The position numbers were made by a program, and so were the translations under genes. A stretch of DNA of 37,827 nucleotides, taken from positions 1-37,827 of the forward strand of contig JAIXKK010000007.1 in NCBI GenBank assembly GCA_026954325.1. Reading direction: 5' to 3'. A model generated the notes under the pieces. It was given only the letters and a program-made list of their open reading frames with translations. It ran no database searches and was not told where the DNA came from. This DNA comes from Bryobacterales bacterium (GTDB taxonomy: Bacteria; Acidobacteriota; Terriglobia; Bryobacterales; Bryobacteraceae). Shown here one piece after another: positions 31,244 to 37,827 of the stretch (positions are counted from its first letter, which is position 1; every line of letters begins with the position of its first letter).

Positions 31244-31705
31244 CTAGCCGCTGACCTCCGCCCAGAGGCCGAGTTGCACGCAGGAGTTGAGGGGCATATC
31301 GGGGATGCCGAGGGCGAGGCGGGTGTGCTTGCCGCGATCGCCGAAGACGGAGACGAGGAGGTCAGAGGCTCCGTCGAGCACCTTGGGGTGATCGCGGAAG
31401 CCGGCGGCGCAGTGGACGAAGCCCTCGAGGCGGACGATGCGGACGATCTTTTCGAGATCGCCCGTGGCGGCTTTCACCTGGGCGATGGCGTTGAGCGCGG
31501 CCTGGCGGGCGGCCCAATATCCCTCTTCGATGTTCACCTCGCCGCCGAGGCGGCCGGGCCAGAGCATGAGGTTGTCCTTCCAGGGCAGTTGGCCGGAGGT
31601 GACGATGAGATTGCCGGCGCGGACCCAGGGCTCGTAATTCCCAACAGCCTTGGGAGGATGGGGGAGGGTAATCCCGAGTTGTTGAAGATTCTCTTCGACG
31701 GTCAC
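31244..31705 (-). CDS. RidA/YjgF-family protein (Rid subfamily with GTG start)
   Basis: A 153-aa protein of the YjgF/YER057c/UK114 superfamily, small trimers that deaminate reactive enamine/imine intermediates or serve as related hydrolases. Family features are the start VEENLQQLGITLPHPPKAVG, then GNLIVTSGQLPWKDN, GYWAARQAALNAIAQVKAA and VRLEGFVHCAAGF. The catalytic Arg of RidA proper is not evident at its usual C-terminal place: the last segment reads GIPDMPLNSCVQLGLWAEV, which fits the YjgF_endoribonc/Rid4-7-type subfamilies. GTG 31705 is chosen because TATAAT ends 7 nt upstream and the family begins there; the longer frame crosses the promoter. Cytoplasmic. Confidence 0.88.
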   Translation of the reverse strand: MTVEENLQQLGITLPHPPKAVGNYEPWVRAGNLIVTSGQLPWKDNLMLWPGRLGGEVNIEEGYWAARQAALNAIAQVKAATGDLEKIVRIVRLEGFVHCAAGFRDHPKVLDGASDLLVSVFGDRGKHTRLALGIPDMPLNSCVQLGLWAEVSG

Positions 31706-31712
31706 AAGTGGG

Positions 31713-31740
31713 ATTATACGCCCTGGGGCACGAGTGTTAA
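31713..31740 (-). promoter_or_regulatory. Sigma-70 promoter TTAACA-16-TATAAT for the RidA-family gene
   Basis: On the minus strand TTAACA (31735-31740, 5 of 6 consensus) is 16 nt from a perfect TATAAT (31713-31718), which ends 7 nt before the GTG start. The predicted transcript begins at or beside the start codon, a leaderless GTG gene. Confidence 0.7.
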
Positions 31741-31749
31741 CAGGGAGAA

Positions 31750-31863
31750 TCAGGCGGAGCGGAGGAGTTCCTCCGAGGTGACTTCGCGTTTCTGCTCGAT
31801 GGCCAGGCGGCCGAGGGCGCCGGTGAGGCAGGTAAGGGTGGCGCGCCGGGCGGTGCGCTTCAT
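31750..31863 (-). CDS. 37-aa small ORF, function unknown
   Basis: A short frame encodes MKRTARRATLTCLTGALGRL followed by AIEQKREVTSEELLRSA. AGAGGTGA lies 4 nt before the ATG, a good Shine-Dalgarno site. The product has a basic N terminus, an amphipathic helical middle and an acidic C-terminal end. It shows no signal peptide or known motif. It ends about 10 nt before the -35 of the RidA-family promoter on the same strand. It may be a real small gene or a leader; I do not recognise it. Confidence 0.5.
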   Translation of the reverse strand: MKRTARRATLTCLTGALGRLAIEQKREVTSEELLRSA

Positions 31864-31949
31864 GGGTCACCTCTATGCATAAGATCGGTACACATCATCG
31901 AGGAAGCCCCGCGCTATTTTTGCGATAACCCCCGCTGCCGCGCAGGTTA

Positions 31950-32016
31950 CCTCTCTAACTTACGAGGGCAACCGGCGCAGCCACAGTGAGATAGACGGTT
32001 ACAGGGAGTTAAGAGG
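31950..32016 (+). promoter_or_regulatory. Nested inverted repeats, possible structured leader before the TPR gene
   Basis: CCTCTCTAACT (31950-31960) pairs with AGTTAAGAGG (32007-32016) with one bulged base. Inside, AACCG (31970-31974) pairs with CGGTT (31996-32000). The arms nest as an RNA hairpin of about 67 nt would. It lies in the 206-nt gap between divergent genes. Confidence 0.35.
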
Positions 32017-32047
32017 GAAATGACCCGCTGTGCATTGGGGGCAGGGA

Positions 32048-32068
32048 CAACGAGTGAAACTCTCGTTG
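32048..32068 (+). promoter_or_regulatory. 7-bp perfect inverted repeat just before the TPR start codon
   Basis: CAACGAG (32048-32054) and CTCGTTG (32062-32068) flank a 7-nt loop; the ATG at 32070 follows by one base. It could be an operator or an RNA hairpin that masks the start. No Shine-Dalgarno site is visible. Confidence 0.35.
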
Positions 32069-32069
32069 C

Positions 32070-33053
32070 ATGAAGGTCTCCTACATTCCTTTGCTGGCGA
32101 TCCTGCACGTACCCGCCGCATCCGCTGTTGACCCGGCATGGCACGAACTCATCGAGAAGGGGAGGGCGCAGAGCGGCGCCGGGTCATTTCAGGACGCTGA
32201 ACGGACATTCCGTTCCGCCCTCGGAGTTGCAAAGCGGGAAGGCCTTGGGCCGGAGAGCCTTGCCGTTACGCTGAACGATCTTGGGTATGCGCAACTGACC
32301 TTGGGTGATCTTGTTGCCGCCGAGTCCAGCTTGAAGAGGGCGCTCGCCGCCTGGGAATCCGTTACGGGGAATCAGGTTGGACGAACGGCCACCATGACCA
32401 ACTTGGGCATCGTCTACCGCTTGACCGGCCGGCTGACACAGGCTGAGGCCACCCAACGCCAAGCGCTCTCCGCGCGTCTCGCGGCATTGGGGCCGGATCA
32501 CCCGGCGGTAGCAAAAGCGCGGGACTACCTGGCCGCTGTGCTATTTGACCTCCGTCAATACAGGGAGGCTATCGAACTGCTCAAGAAGGCTGATGCGCGT
32601 TATGCCGCGACTCCCCCCGCAGATCCGCTGGATCATGCGATCGTGAAGGGGAAGCTGGCGGCGGCCTACTACCTCGAGCGAGACTTGACGAACGCGAATC
32701 AGACGGTGCGTGAAGTCTTGCTGATGCTGGAGGGCGCCCCTGGCGGGAATCATCCAGTTGTCGGCGAAACGCTCCTGGTGGCAGCGGATATCTATACCGG
32801 CGAGGGCGAGTATCAGGCTGCCGGCGATGTGCTTGGGCGGGCTATGAAGATTCTGGAGGCAGCGTACCCATTGGGGCATCCTTCTCTGGCTCATGCTTTG
32901 ACGAGCTACGCCGGGCTGTTGCGGCAGCGGGGCAACAAGCGCGAAGCGAGACGGTTCGAGAAGAGGGCCGAAGCCATGCTGATGGAACATTCGCGCCAGA
33001 ACCTGTTTCCCTGCACGGTGGACTACAGGCAACTCGGTAAGCCGGCCCGGTAG
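32070..33053 (+). CDS. Secreted TPR-repeat protein (Kinesin-light-chain-like repeats)
   Basis: A 327-aa protein with a signal peptide (MKVSYIPLLAILHVPAASA) and tandem TPR units of the 42-residue kinesin-light-chain type. Examples are SLAVTLNDLGYAQLTLGDLV, then TATMTNLGIVYRLTGRLTQA, and HPVVGETLLVAADIYTGEGE. About five to six repeats run to residue 290. Such proteins bind partners; no enzyme motif is present. The regulator gene begins 38 nt downstream with its own TATAAT and Shine-Dalgarno site. The start at 32070 has no Shine-Dalgarno site and is preceded directly by a hairpin, so it is somewhat uncertain, but the signal peptide begins there. Confidence 0.82.
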   Translation: MKVSYIPLLAILHVPAASAVDPAWHELIEKGRAQSGAGSFQDAERTFRSALGVAKREGLGPESLAVTLNDLGYAQLTLGDLVAAESSLKRALAAWESVTGNQVGRTATMTNLGIVYRLTGRLTQAEATQRQALSARLAALGPDHPAVAKARDYLAAVLFDLRQYREAIELLKKADARYAATPPADPLDHAIVKGKLAAAYYLERDLTNANQTVREVLLMLEGAPGGNHPVVGETLLVAADIYTGEGEYQAAGDVLGRAMKILEAAYPLGHPSLAHALTSYAGLLRQRGNKREARRFEKRAEAMLMEHSRQNLFPCTVDYRQLGKPAR

Positions 33054-33067
33054 TTTATCCGAAGCAG

Positions 33068-33085
33068 TATAATCGACCGGAGAGG
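33068..33085 (+). promoter_or_regulatory. -10 TATAAT and Shine-Dalgarno site of the wHTH-TolB gene
   Basis: TATAAT (33068-33073) lies 18 nt before the ATG at 33092, and GGAGAGG (33079-33085) is 6 nt before it. This is an ordinary leadered start, in contrast to many genes here. Confidence 0.5.
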
Positions 33086-33091
33086 TCTGAA

Positions 33092-35215
33092 ATGGGCTCC
33101 GAGCCGGCCAGGAGTTCGCGATTCCAGTTCGGTATATTCGAGATAGATCTTGCGAAGGGGGAGTTGCGGAAGCATGGAGTCCGAATCCCCTTGCAGGCGC
33201 AGCCGTTCCATATTCTGACAATCCTTCTCGAACGCCAAGGCGAAGTGGTAGCGCGAGAGGAACTGAGGGAGAAGATCTGGCCCTCTGACACCTTTGTCGA
33301 GTTTGAACACTCCTTGAATACGGCGATCAACAAGCTCCGCCGCGGGTTGGGGGATTCGGCGGATGCTCCACGGTTCATTGAGACCGTGCCCAAGCGCGGC
33401 TACCGCTTCGCCGGCACGGTGGAACCGGTGGTCTCCGAGCCCAAGCAGGCGCCGCGGAGCACACTGCCATGGATTGCCGTTCTTGCCGTCTCCGCACTAA
33501 GCCTCGCGGGTGCGCTGTATTTCCGGCAGAGAGTTTCCGGGGGTGCGGCTCCTTCGAAGGTGGTTCCAATTACCACTTTCGCCGGCGACGAGCGCCGGCC
33601 GAGTTTCTCGCCGGATGGGAGCCAGATCGCGTTTACATGGGGCGGGCCGAATAATGACAACAGGGACATCTATGTGATGGTGGTGGGTAATGGACAGCCG
33701 TTGCGGATCACATCGGATCCGGCGATGGACGGCGCGCCAGCATGGTCTCCGGACGGCCAGTGGATCAGCTTTGTCCGCTGGAGTCCATCGGTAGTGAAGG
33801 GAGATGTCTACATCGTTCCGGCATTGGGAGGGGCCGAGCGCAAGATCGGTGAAACCTCGACATTGTCGAGGCCGGGCAGTTGGCCCCCCCCGGTGACCGC
33901 ATGGACAGCCGATAGCAAGTGGATCGCCGTGCCTCAAGAGGCACGAGACGGGAAGCCGGCCGGTCTTTACCTAATCGCTGTAGGGACCGGGGAAAACAGG
34001 CTGCTCATTGCATCGCCGGAACACATCATCGATCGTGATCCGGCGTTCTCCTGGGATGGCAGCAAACTCGCGTTTTCGCGTCAACACAGCATCTACGTCG
34101 TGGACCTCGAGCAGGGAATCAAGCCGAGAGGGAAACCGCGACGATTGACGGAGTCGAGTGTGCCGTTCGATCGGGCTCCGGCCTGGACCGCTGATCAGAA
34201 AGAAGTTATCTATGCCAGATGGGAGGGAAATGCGACAACTCTATGGAGAGTGGCAGTGGATGGATCCACAGCGGCATCCCCGATTTCCGGAACAGGCACT
34301 TCCGCCGCGGAGCCCGCATTGACGAGAGGAGGCGGACGGCTAGCATTTGTCGAAACGCATGACCAAGCCAATATCTGGCAAATTCCACTGAGATCTCCCG
34401 GGCAAAGCGCGGGGCCTGCCGAGCCGTTGATTGTCTCCTCCAGGCTGGACGCTGCCGCGGCGTACTCTCCTGATGGGTCAAGAATTGTGTTCTTTTCCAA
34501 TCGCAGCGGCTCTCAAAGACTATGGCTCGCTTCGCGAGATGGCTCGAAACCGGTTCTGCTCAATCACCCCGGAACGATTCTCATTGGCACGCCGAAGTGG
34601 TCCCCGGACGGCAGATATATCGTCTATGACGCTGCCGTGGGATCGAACACGGACATCTATGTGGCTTCACCGGACAACTGGCAGCCACGAAGGCTCACAG
34701 ACAATCCGGCAAACGATCTGATACCCTCCTGGTCGGCGGATGGGAAGTGGGTTTACTTCTCTTCGGACCGGTCGGGGGTGTTCGAGATCTGGAAGAAACC
34801 GTTTGCGGGCGGCGAAGAGATACGGGTCATCCCAGGTGAGGGCAAGCATGCCAAGGAATCTCCTGACGGGAAACACCTTTGTTATGTCTCTACGGATCGC
34901 GGCAAACTGTGGCTTGTTCCGCGGCGAGGCGGCGAGTTTGATCCACAGAGGAAAAAACTCGTTGCCGAAGATGTCCACTATCTCGTGTTCGAGGTCGTCC
35001 GGGAGGGGGTCTACTTTTATAATTTGGACCGGATCCGCCTCGGAAGCGCGTCATTGCGATTTTACAACTTTGCCACGGGGCAGATAAGTGTTGTCGCGGA
35101 CTTCCGGCAGTCGCTGTACACGGGCCTGTCGGCTTCTTATGACGGCCGATGGTTGATGTTCTCCAAGTTCGAGAAGACAGGCTCCGACCTGATGTTGTAC
35201 GAAGGCTTCCGGTAG
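33092..35215 (+). CDS. CadC-like membrane regulator: winged helix, TM segment, TolB propeller
   Basis: The 707-aa protein is a one-component membrane regulator. Residues 12-110 are an OmpR/CadC-type winged helix, with RFQFGIFEIDLAKGELRKHG, then FEHSLNTAINKLRRGLGD, ending in PRFIETVPKRGYRFAG. A single transmembrane segment (about 125-145, WIAVLAVSALSLAGALYF) follows. The rest (160-700) is a WD40/PD40 TolB-type propeller in the periplasm, with blades such as RPSFSPDGSQIAFTWGG and GAPAWSPDGQWISFVR. By analogy with CadC, a periplasmic signal sensed by the propeller would change DNA binding by the cytoplasmic domain. Such fusions are numerous in Acidobacteriota; targets are unknown. It is downstream of a TPR gene and ends 8 nt from gyrA. 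Confidence 0.9.
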   Translation: MGSEPARSSRFQFGIFEIDLAKGELRKHGVRIPLQAQPFHILTILLERQGEVVAREELREKIWPSDTFVEFEHSLNTAINKLRRGLGDSADAPRFIETVPKRGYRFAGTVEPVVSEPKQAPRSTLPWIAVLAVSALSLAGALYFRQRVSGGAAPSKVVPITTFAGDERRPSFSPDGSQIAFTWGGPNNDNRDIYVMVVGNGQPLRITSDPAMDGAPAWSPDGQWISFVRWSPSVVKGDVYIVPALGGAERKIGETSTLSRPGSWPPPVTAWTADSKWIAVPQEARDGKPAGLYLIAVGTGENRLLIASPEHIIDRDPAFSWDGSKLAFSRQHSIYVVDLEQGIKPRGKPRRLTESSVPFDRAPAWTADQKEVIYARWEGNATTLWRVAVDGSTAASPISGTGTSAAEPALTRGGGRLAFVETHDQANIWQIPLRSPGQSAGPAEPLIVSSRLDAAAAYSPDGSRIVFFSNRSGSQRLWLASRDGSKPVLLNHPGTILIGTPKWSPDGRYIVYDAAVGSNTDIYVASPDNWQPRRLTDNPANDLIPSWSADGKWVYFSSDRSGVFEIWKKPFAGGEEIRVIPGEGKHAKESPDGKHLCYVSTDRGKLWLVPRRGGEFDPQRKKLVAEDVHYLVFEVVREGVYFYNLDRIRLGSASLRFYNFATGQISVVADFRQSLYTGLSASYDGRWLMFSKFEKTGSDLMLYEGFR

Positions 35216-35223
35216 CGGTTTTC

Positions 35224-37764
35224 TTACTGGAGCGGAAGGTCACCCTGCGAATCGCCGTTATCGGGTGATTCGGCTTCGGGGATGACGCTGGCGGCGGCGA
35301 CTTTGTCGCCCTCTTCCATGCGGACGAGGCGGACGCCCTGGGTGGAGCGGCCGGCCTGGCGGATCTCGCCCGATTCGATGCGGATGATCTTACCGTCCTG
35401 GGTGATGATCATTAGGTCGGAATCCTCGGTGACGCAGAGGATGCTGATGACCTTGCCGATGCGGTTGGTCACCTTCATGTTGATGACGCCCTTGCGGCCG
35501 CGGGAGGTGAGCCGGTAATCCTCGATGGGGGTGCGCTTACCGTAGCCGTTTTCGGAGATGGAGAGGATGAGACCTTCCTTCTCGACGATTTCCGCGCCGA
35601 CGAGGTAATCGCCTTCGGCGAGATCCATGGCGCGGACGCCGCGGGCGGGGCGGCCCATGGGGCGAACTTCCTCTTCGAAGAAGCGGATGGCCATGCCTTC
35701 GTAAGAACCGAGGAAGATGTAGTTCTGGCCGTTGGTGATGCGGGCCGCGATCAGTTCATCGCCTTCATCGAGGGAGACGGCGATGATTCCCCTTGACATG
35801 GGGTTGTCGAACTCGGTGAGTTCGCACTTCTTGATGACGCCGTGGCGGGTGACCATGACGATGAACCTGTCGGGGACGAAGTCCTTGACGGTGAGGAAGG
35901 CTTTGGGGGCCTCATCAGGCTGAAGGTTGATGAGGTTCGAGATGTGTTTGCCCTTGCCGGTGGTGCCGGCGTCGGGGATTTCGTAGATCTTGAGCCAGTA
36001 GACACGCCCCTTGGTGGTGAAGATGAGGAGGTAGCTGTGGGTGGAAGCGACGACTAACTGCTCGACGGCGTCCTCGGCGCGGGTGCCCATGCCGATGCGG
36101 CCCTTGCCGCCGCGGGTTTGCCGGCGGTAGGTATCGACGGCGGTGCGCTTGAGATAGCCGCCGCGGGTGACAGTGACGGCGACGTCTTCCATCTGGACGA
36201 GGTCTTCGAGGCGAATGTCGCCGGCATCCTCGACGATCTGGGTGCGGCGCTCATCGCCGAAGTCCTTCTGAACTTCCTTGAGTTCCTTGATGATGAGGTT
36301 ACGGAGGACGCGGTCAGAGCCGAGGATTTCGACATATTCGGCGATCTTGCGCTGGATTTCGGCGAGTTCATCGATGAGTTTCTGGCGTTCCATGCCGGTG
36401 AGGCGCTGGAGTTGAAGTTCGATGATGGCTTGAGCCTGGCGCTCGGAAAATTCGAAGGTCTGGACGAGGCCTTCGCGGGCGTCCTTGGGGGTTTTGGAAC
36501 CGCGGATGAGAGAGATAATGGCGTCGAGAAGGTCGAGGGCGCGCTGGAAGCCGAGGAGGATGTGCTCGCGGTCGCGGGCTTTGCGCAGGAGGTAATCGGT
36601 GCGGCGGCGGACGACCTCGATGCGATGGTCGATGAAGCGCTTGAGAACGTCGATGATACCCAGTTCGCGGGGCTGGCCGTTGACAATGGAGAGCATGATG
36701 ACACCCATGCTGGTCTGCATCTGGGTGTGCTTATAGAGGTTGTTGAGAACGACCTCGGACTGTTCGCCGCGCTTGAGTTCGATGACGACGCGCATGCCCT
36801 GGCGGTCGCTCTCATCGCGGACGTCGGAGATGCCTTCGAGCTTCTTTTCGTTGACGAGGGCGGCGATGTCGGCGACGAGGCGGGCCTTGTTGACCTGGTA
36901 GGGCAGTTCGGTGACGATGATGGCTTCGCGGTCTTTGCCGGTTTTTTCGGTGGCGGCGCGGGCGCGCATTTTGAGGCTGCCGCGGCCCTTGGTGTAGTAA
37001 TCGACGATGCCCTGGCGGCCGAGGAGGAAGCCTCCGGTGGGGAAATCGGGACCGGGGGCGAGTTCGAAGATCTTGCCGAGGGGGGTGGCGGGGTCCTGAA
37101 TCAACTGGATGGCGGCGTTGAGGATCTCAGTGAGGTTGTGGGGCGGGATTTTGGTGGCCATGCCGACGGCGATGCCTTCCGAACCGTTGATGAGGAGGTT
37201 GGGAACGCGGGTGGGGAGCACTTCGGGCTCGACTTCGCTGTCGTCGTAGTTGGGGCGGAAATCGACGGTTTCCTTGTCGATGTCCTCGAGGAGCATGGCG
37301 GCAATTTTGGAGAGGCGGGCCTCGGTGTACCGCATGGCCGCGGGCGGGTCGCCATCGACGGAGCCGAAGTTGCCCTGGCCATCGACGAGGGGATAGCGCA
37401 TGGAGAAGGTCTGAGCCATGCGGACGAGGGCGTCATAGACGGGAGAGTCGCCGTGGGGGTGGTATTTGCCGAGGACTTCGCCGACGATTTTGGCGCACTT
37501 GCGGGTGGGGCGGTTGTGATGAAGCCCCATTTCGTGGAGGCCGAAGAGGATACGGCGGTGGACGGGCTTGAGGCCATCGCGGACATCGGGGAGGGCGCGG
37601 CCGACGATGACGCTCATGGCGTAATCGAGGTAGGAGTGGCGCATCTCATCTTCGATGTTGATGGGGATGAGATTTTTGTTGCCGCCGTCGCCGCCCAGCG
37701 ACATCTGCCCGCCGCCGGGAGGGGGAACAGGCGGAGTGGTGGGGTTTTCCGGTTGATCAGCCAA
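35224..37764 (-). CDS. gyrA: DNA gyrase subunit A
   Basis: The 846-aa subunit breaks and rejoins DNA during supercoiling. The N-terminal part has the winged-helix/tower landmarks and the active-site Tyr146 in [10 protein letters not shown]. The quinolone-resistance region reads [17 protein letters not shown] (102-118), with Ser107 and Asp111 as in sensitive E. coli and Pro108 where E. coli has Ala84. The GyrA box appears as QTRGGKG in the C-terminal beta-pinwheel, which separates it from ParC. A proline-rich extension of about 30 residues precedes [20 protein letters not shown]. The start is TTG at 37764: AAGGAG lies 5 nt upstream and no nearer ATG fits. gyrB is not in the window. Confidence 0.97.
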   Translation of the reverse strand: MADQPENPTTPPVPPPGGGQMSLGGDGGNKNLIPINIEDEMRHSYLDYAMSVIVGRALPDVRDGLKPVHRRILFGLHEMGLHHNRPTRKCAKIVGEVLGKYHPHGDSPVYDALVRMAQTFSMRYPLVDGQGNFGSVDGDPPAAMRYTEARLSKIAAMLLEDIDKETVDFRPNYDDSEVEPEVLPTRVPNLLINGSEGIAVGMATKIPPHNLTEILNAAIQLIQDPATPLGKIFELAPGPDFPTGGFLLGRQGIVDYYTKGRGSLKMRARAATEKTGKDREAIIVTELPYQVNKARLVADIAALVNEKKLEGISDVRDESDRQGMRVVIELKRGEQSEVVLNNLYKHTQMQTSMGVIMLSIVNGQPRELGIIDVLKRFIDHRIEVVRRRTDYLLRKARDREHILLGFQRALDLLDAIISLIRGSKTPKDAREGLVQTFEFSERQAQAIIELQLQRLTGMERQKLIDELAEIQRKIAEYVEILGSDRVLRNLIIKELKEVQKDFGDERRTQIVEDAGDIRLEDLVQMEDVAVTVTRGGYLKRTAVDTYRRQTRGGKGRIGMGTRAEDAVEQLVVASTHSYLLIFTTKGRVYWLKIYEIPDAGTTGKGKHISNLINLQPDEAPKAFLTVKDFVPDRFIVMVTRHGVIKKCELTEFDNPMSRGIIAVSLDEGDELIAARITNGQNYIFLGSYEGMAIRFFEEEVRPMGRPARGVRAMDLAEGDYLVGAEIVEKEGLILSISENGYGKRTPIEDYRLTSRGRKGVINMKVTNRIGKVISILCVTEDSDLMIITQDGKIIRIESGEIRQAGRSTQGVRLVRMEEGDKVAAASVIPEAESPDNGDSQGDLPLQ

Positions 37765-37808
37765 GCTAACTCCTTAAGGGGTACGAGGGGACTTGCGGTT
37801 AACTCTTT

Positions 37809-37814
37809 ATTTTA
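37809..37814 (-). promoter_or_regulatory. -10-like hexamer TAAAAT upstream of gyrA
   Basis: TAAAAT on the minus strand lies about 45 nt before the TTG start; a transcript from near 37802 would have a leader of about 38 nt with a Shine-Dalgarno site. The -35 would fall outside the window. Confidence 0.4.
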
Positions 37815-37827
37815 CCAAGATGCGCGC

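Overview
The window is about 38 kb of high-GC, gene-dense bacterial chromosome. No rRNA or tRNA gene, CRISPR array, prophage or insertion sequence is visible. The gene set points to a soil Acidobacteriota of the Solibacter/Bryobacter type: GMC dehydrogenases paired with Tat-exported 'subunit 3' proteins, a winged-helix/TolB-propeller membrane regulator, a TolB-propeller/PHP hydrolase fusion, many secreted peptidases and hydrolases, and conserved secreted proteins of unknown function. The taxonomic assignment is inference from gene content and composition; no marker tree could be run.

Layout. 1-3627 (+): 3' end of a probable carbon-nitrogen hydrolase, a DmpA-like P1 peptidase, a Tat-exported nitrilase-fold hydrolase and a secreted mutarotase-like protein. 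3632-5777 (-): a GMC dehydrogenase with its subunit 3. 5836-10249 (+): an M20 peptidase, a penicillin-acylase-type Ntn hydrolase and a secreted unknown. 10255-13310 (-): a secreted unknown, a TPR protein and RNase III (rnc). 13534-14139 (+): infC standing alone. 14150-15772 (-): lactate permease. 16060-19797 (+): radical SAM/SPASM protein, AlaX-type tRNA-editing protein, tRNA-dihydrouridine synthase and RNase HI, an RNA-centred cluster. 19805-20503 (-): zinc-ribbon membrane protein. 20644-21669 (+): nucleoside-hydrolase-like protein. 21666-27468 (-): 100-aa unknown, a 19-20 bp minisatellite, a possible ADP-ribosyltransferase-like protein, a TolB-propeller/PHP protein, and a second GMC/subunit 3 pair. 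27511-28686 (-): a GH88/105-like pseudogene with several frameshifts. 28736-30655 (+): S9 prolyl oligopeptidase-family peptidase. 30652-31863 (-): BON-domain protein, RidA-family protein and a 37-aa ORF. 32070-35215 (+): TPR protein and wHTH-TM-TolB regulator. 35224-37764 (-): gyrA.

How it works together. Most of the metabolic genes encode exported enzymes for scavenging peptides, amides, acyl-amides and sugars: P1, M20, S9 and S45 hydrolases, nitrilase-fold proteins, two sugar- or alcohol-oxidising GMC systems, a lactate permease and a decayed uronyl hydrolase. The rest are housekeeping RNA and DNA genes (rnc, infC, alaX-like, dus, rnhA, gyrA).

Two regional signals stand out. About ten genes carry a TANNNT -10-like hexamer 5-10 nt before the start codon and no Shine-Dalgarno sequence, implying leaderless transcripts, while neighbouring genes have clear Shine-Dalgarno sites. 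Convergent gene ends are separated by 4-10 nt or overlap by 4 nt, leaving no room for intrinsic terminators. The most speculative interesting locus is 20.6-22.7 kb: an ART-like protein, a tandem repeat that reaches the Shine-Dalgarno site of a small unknown gene, and a convergent nucleoside-hydrolase-like gene with an altered metal site.
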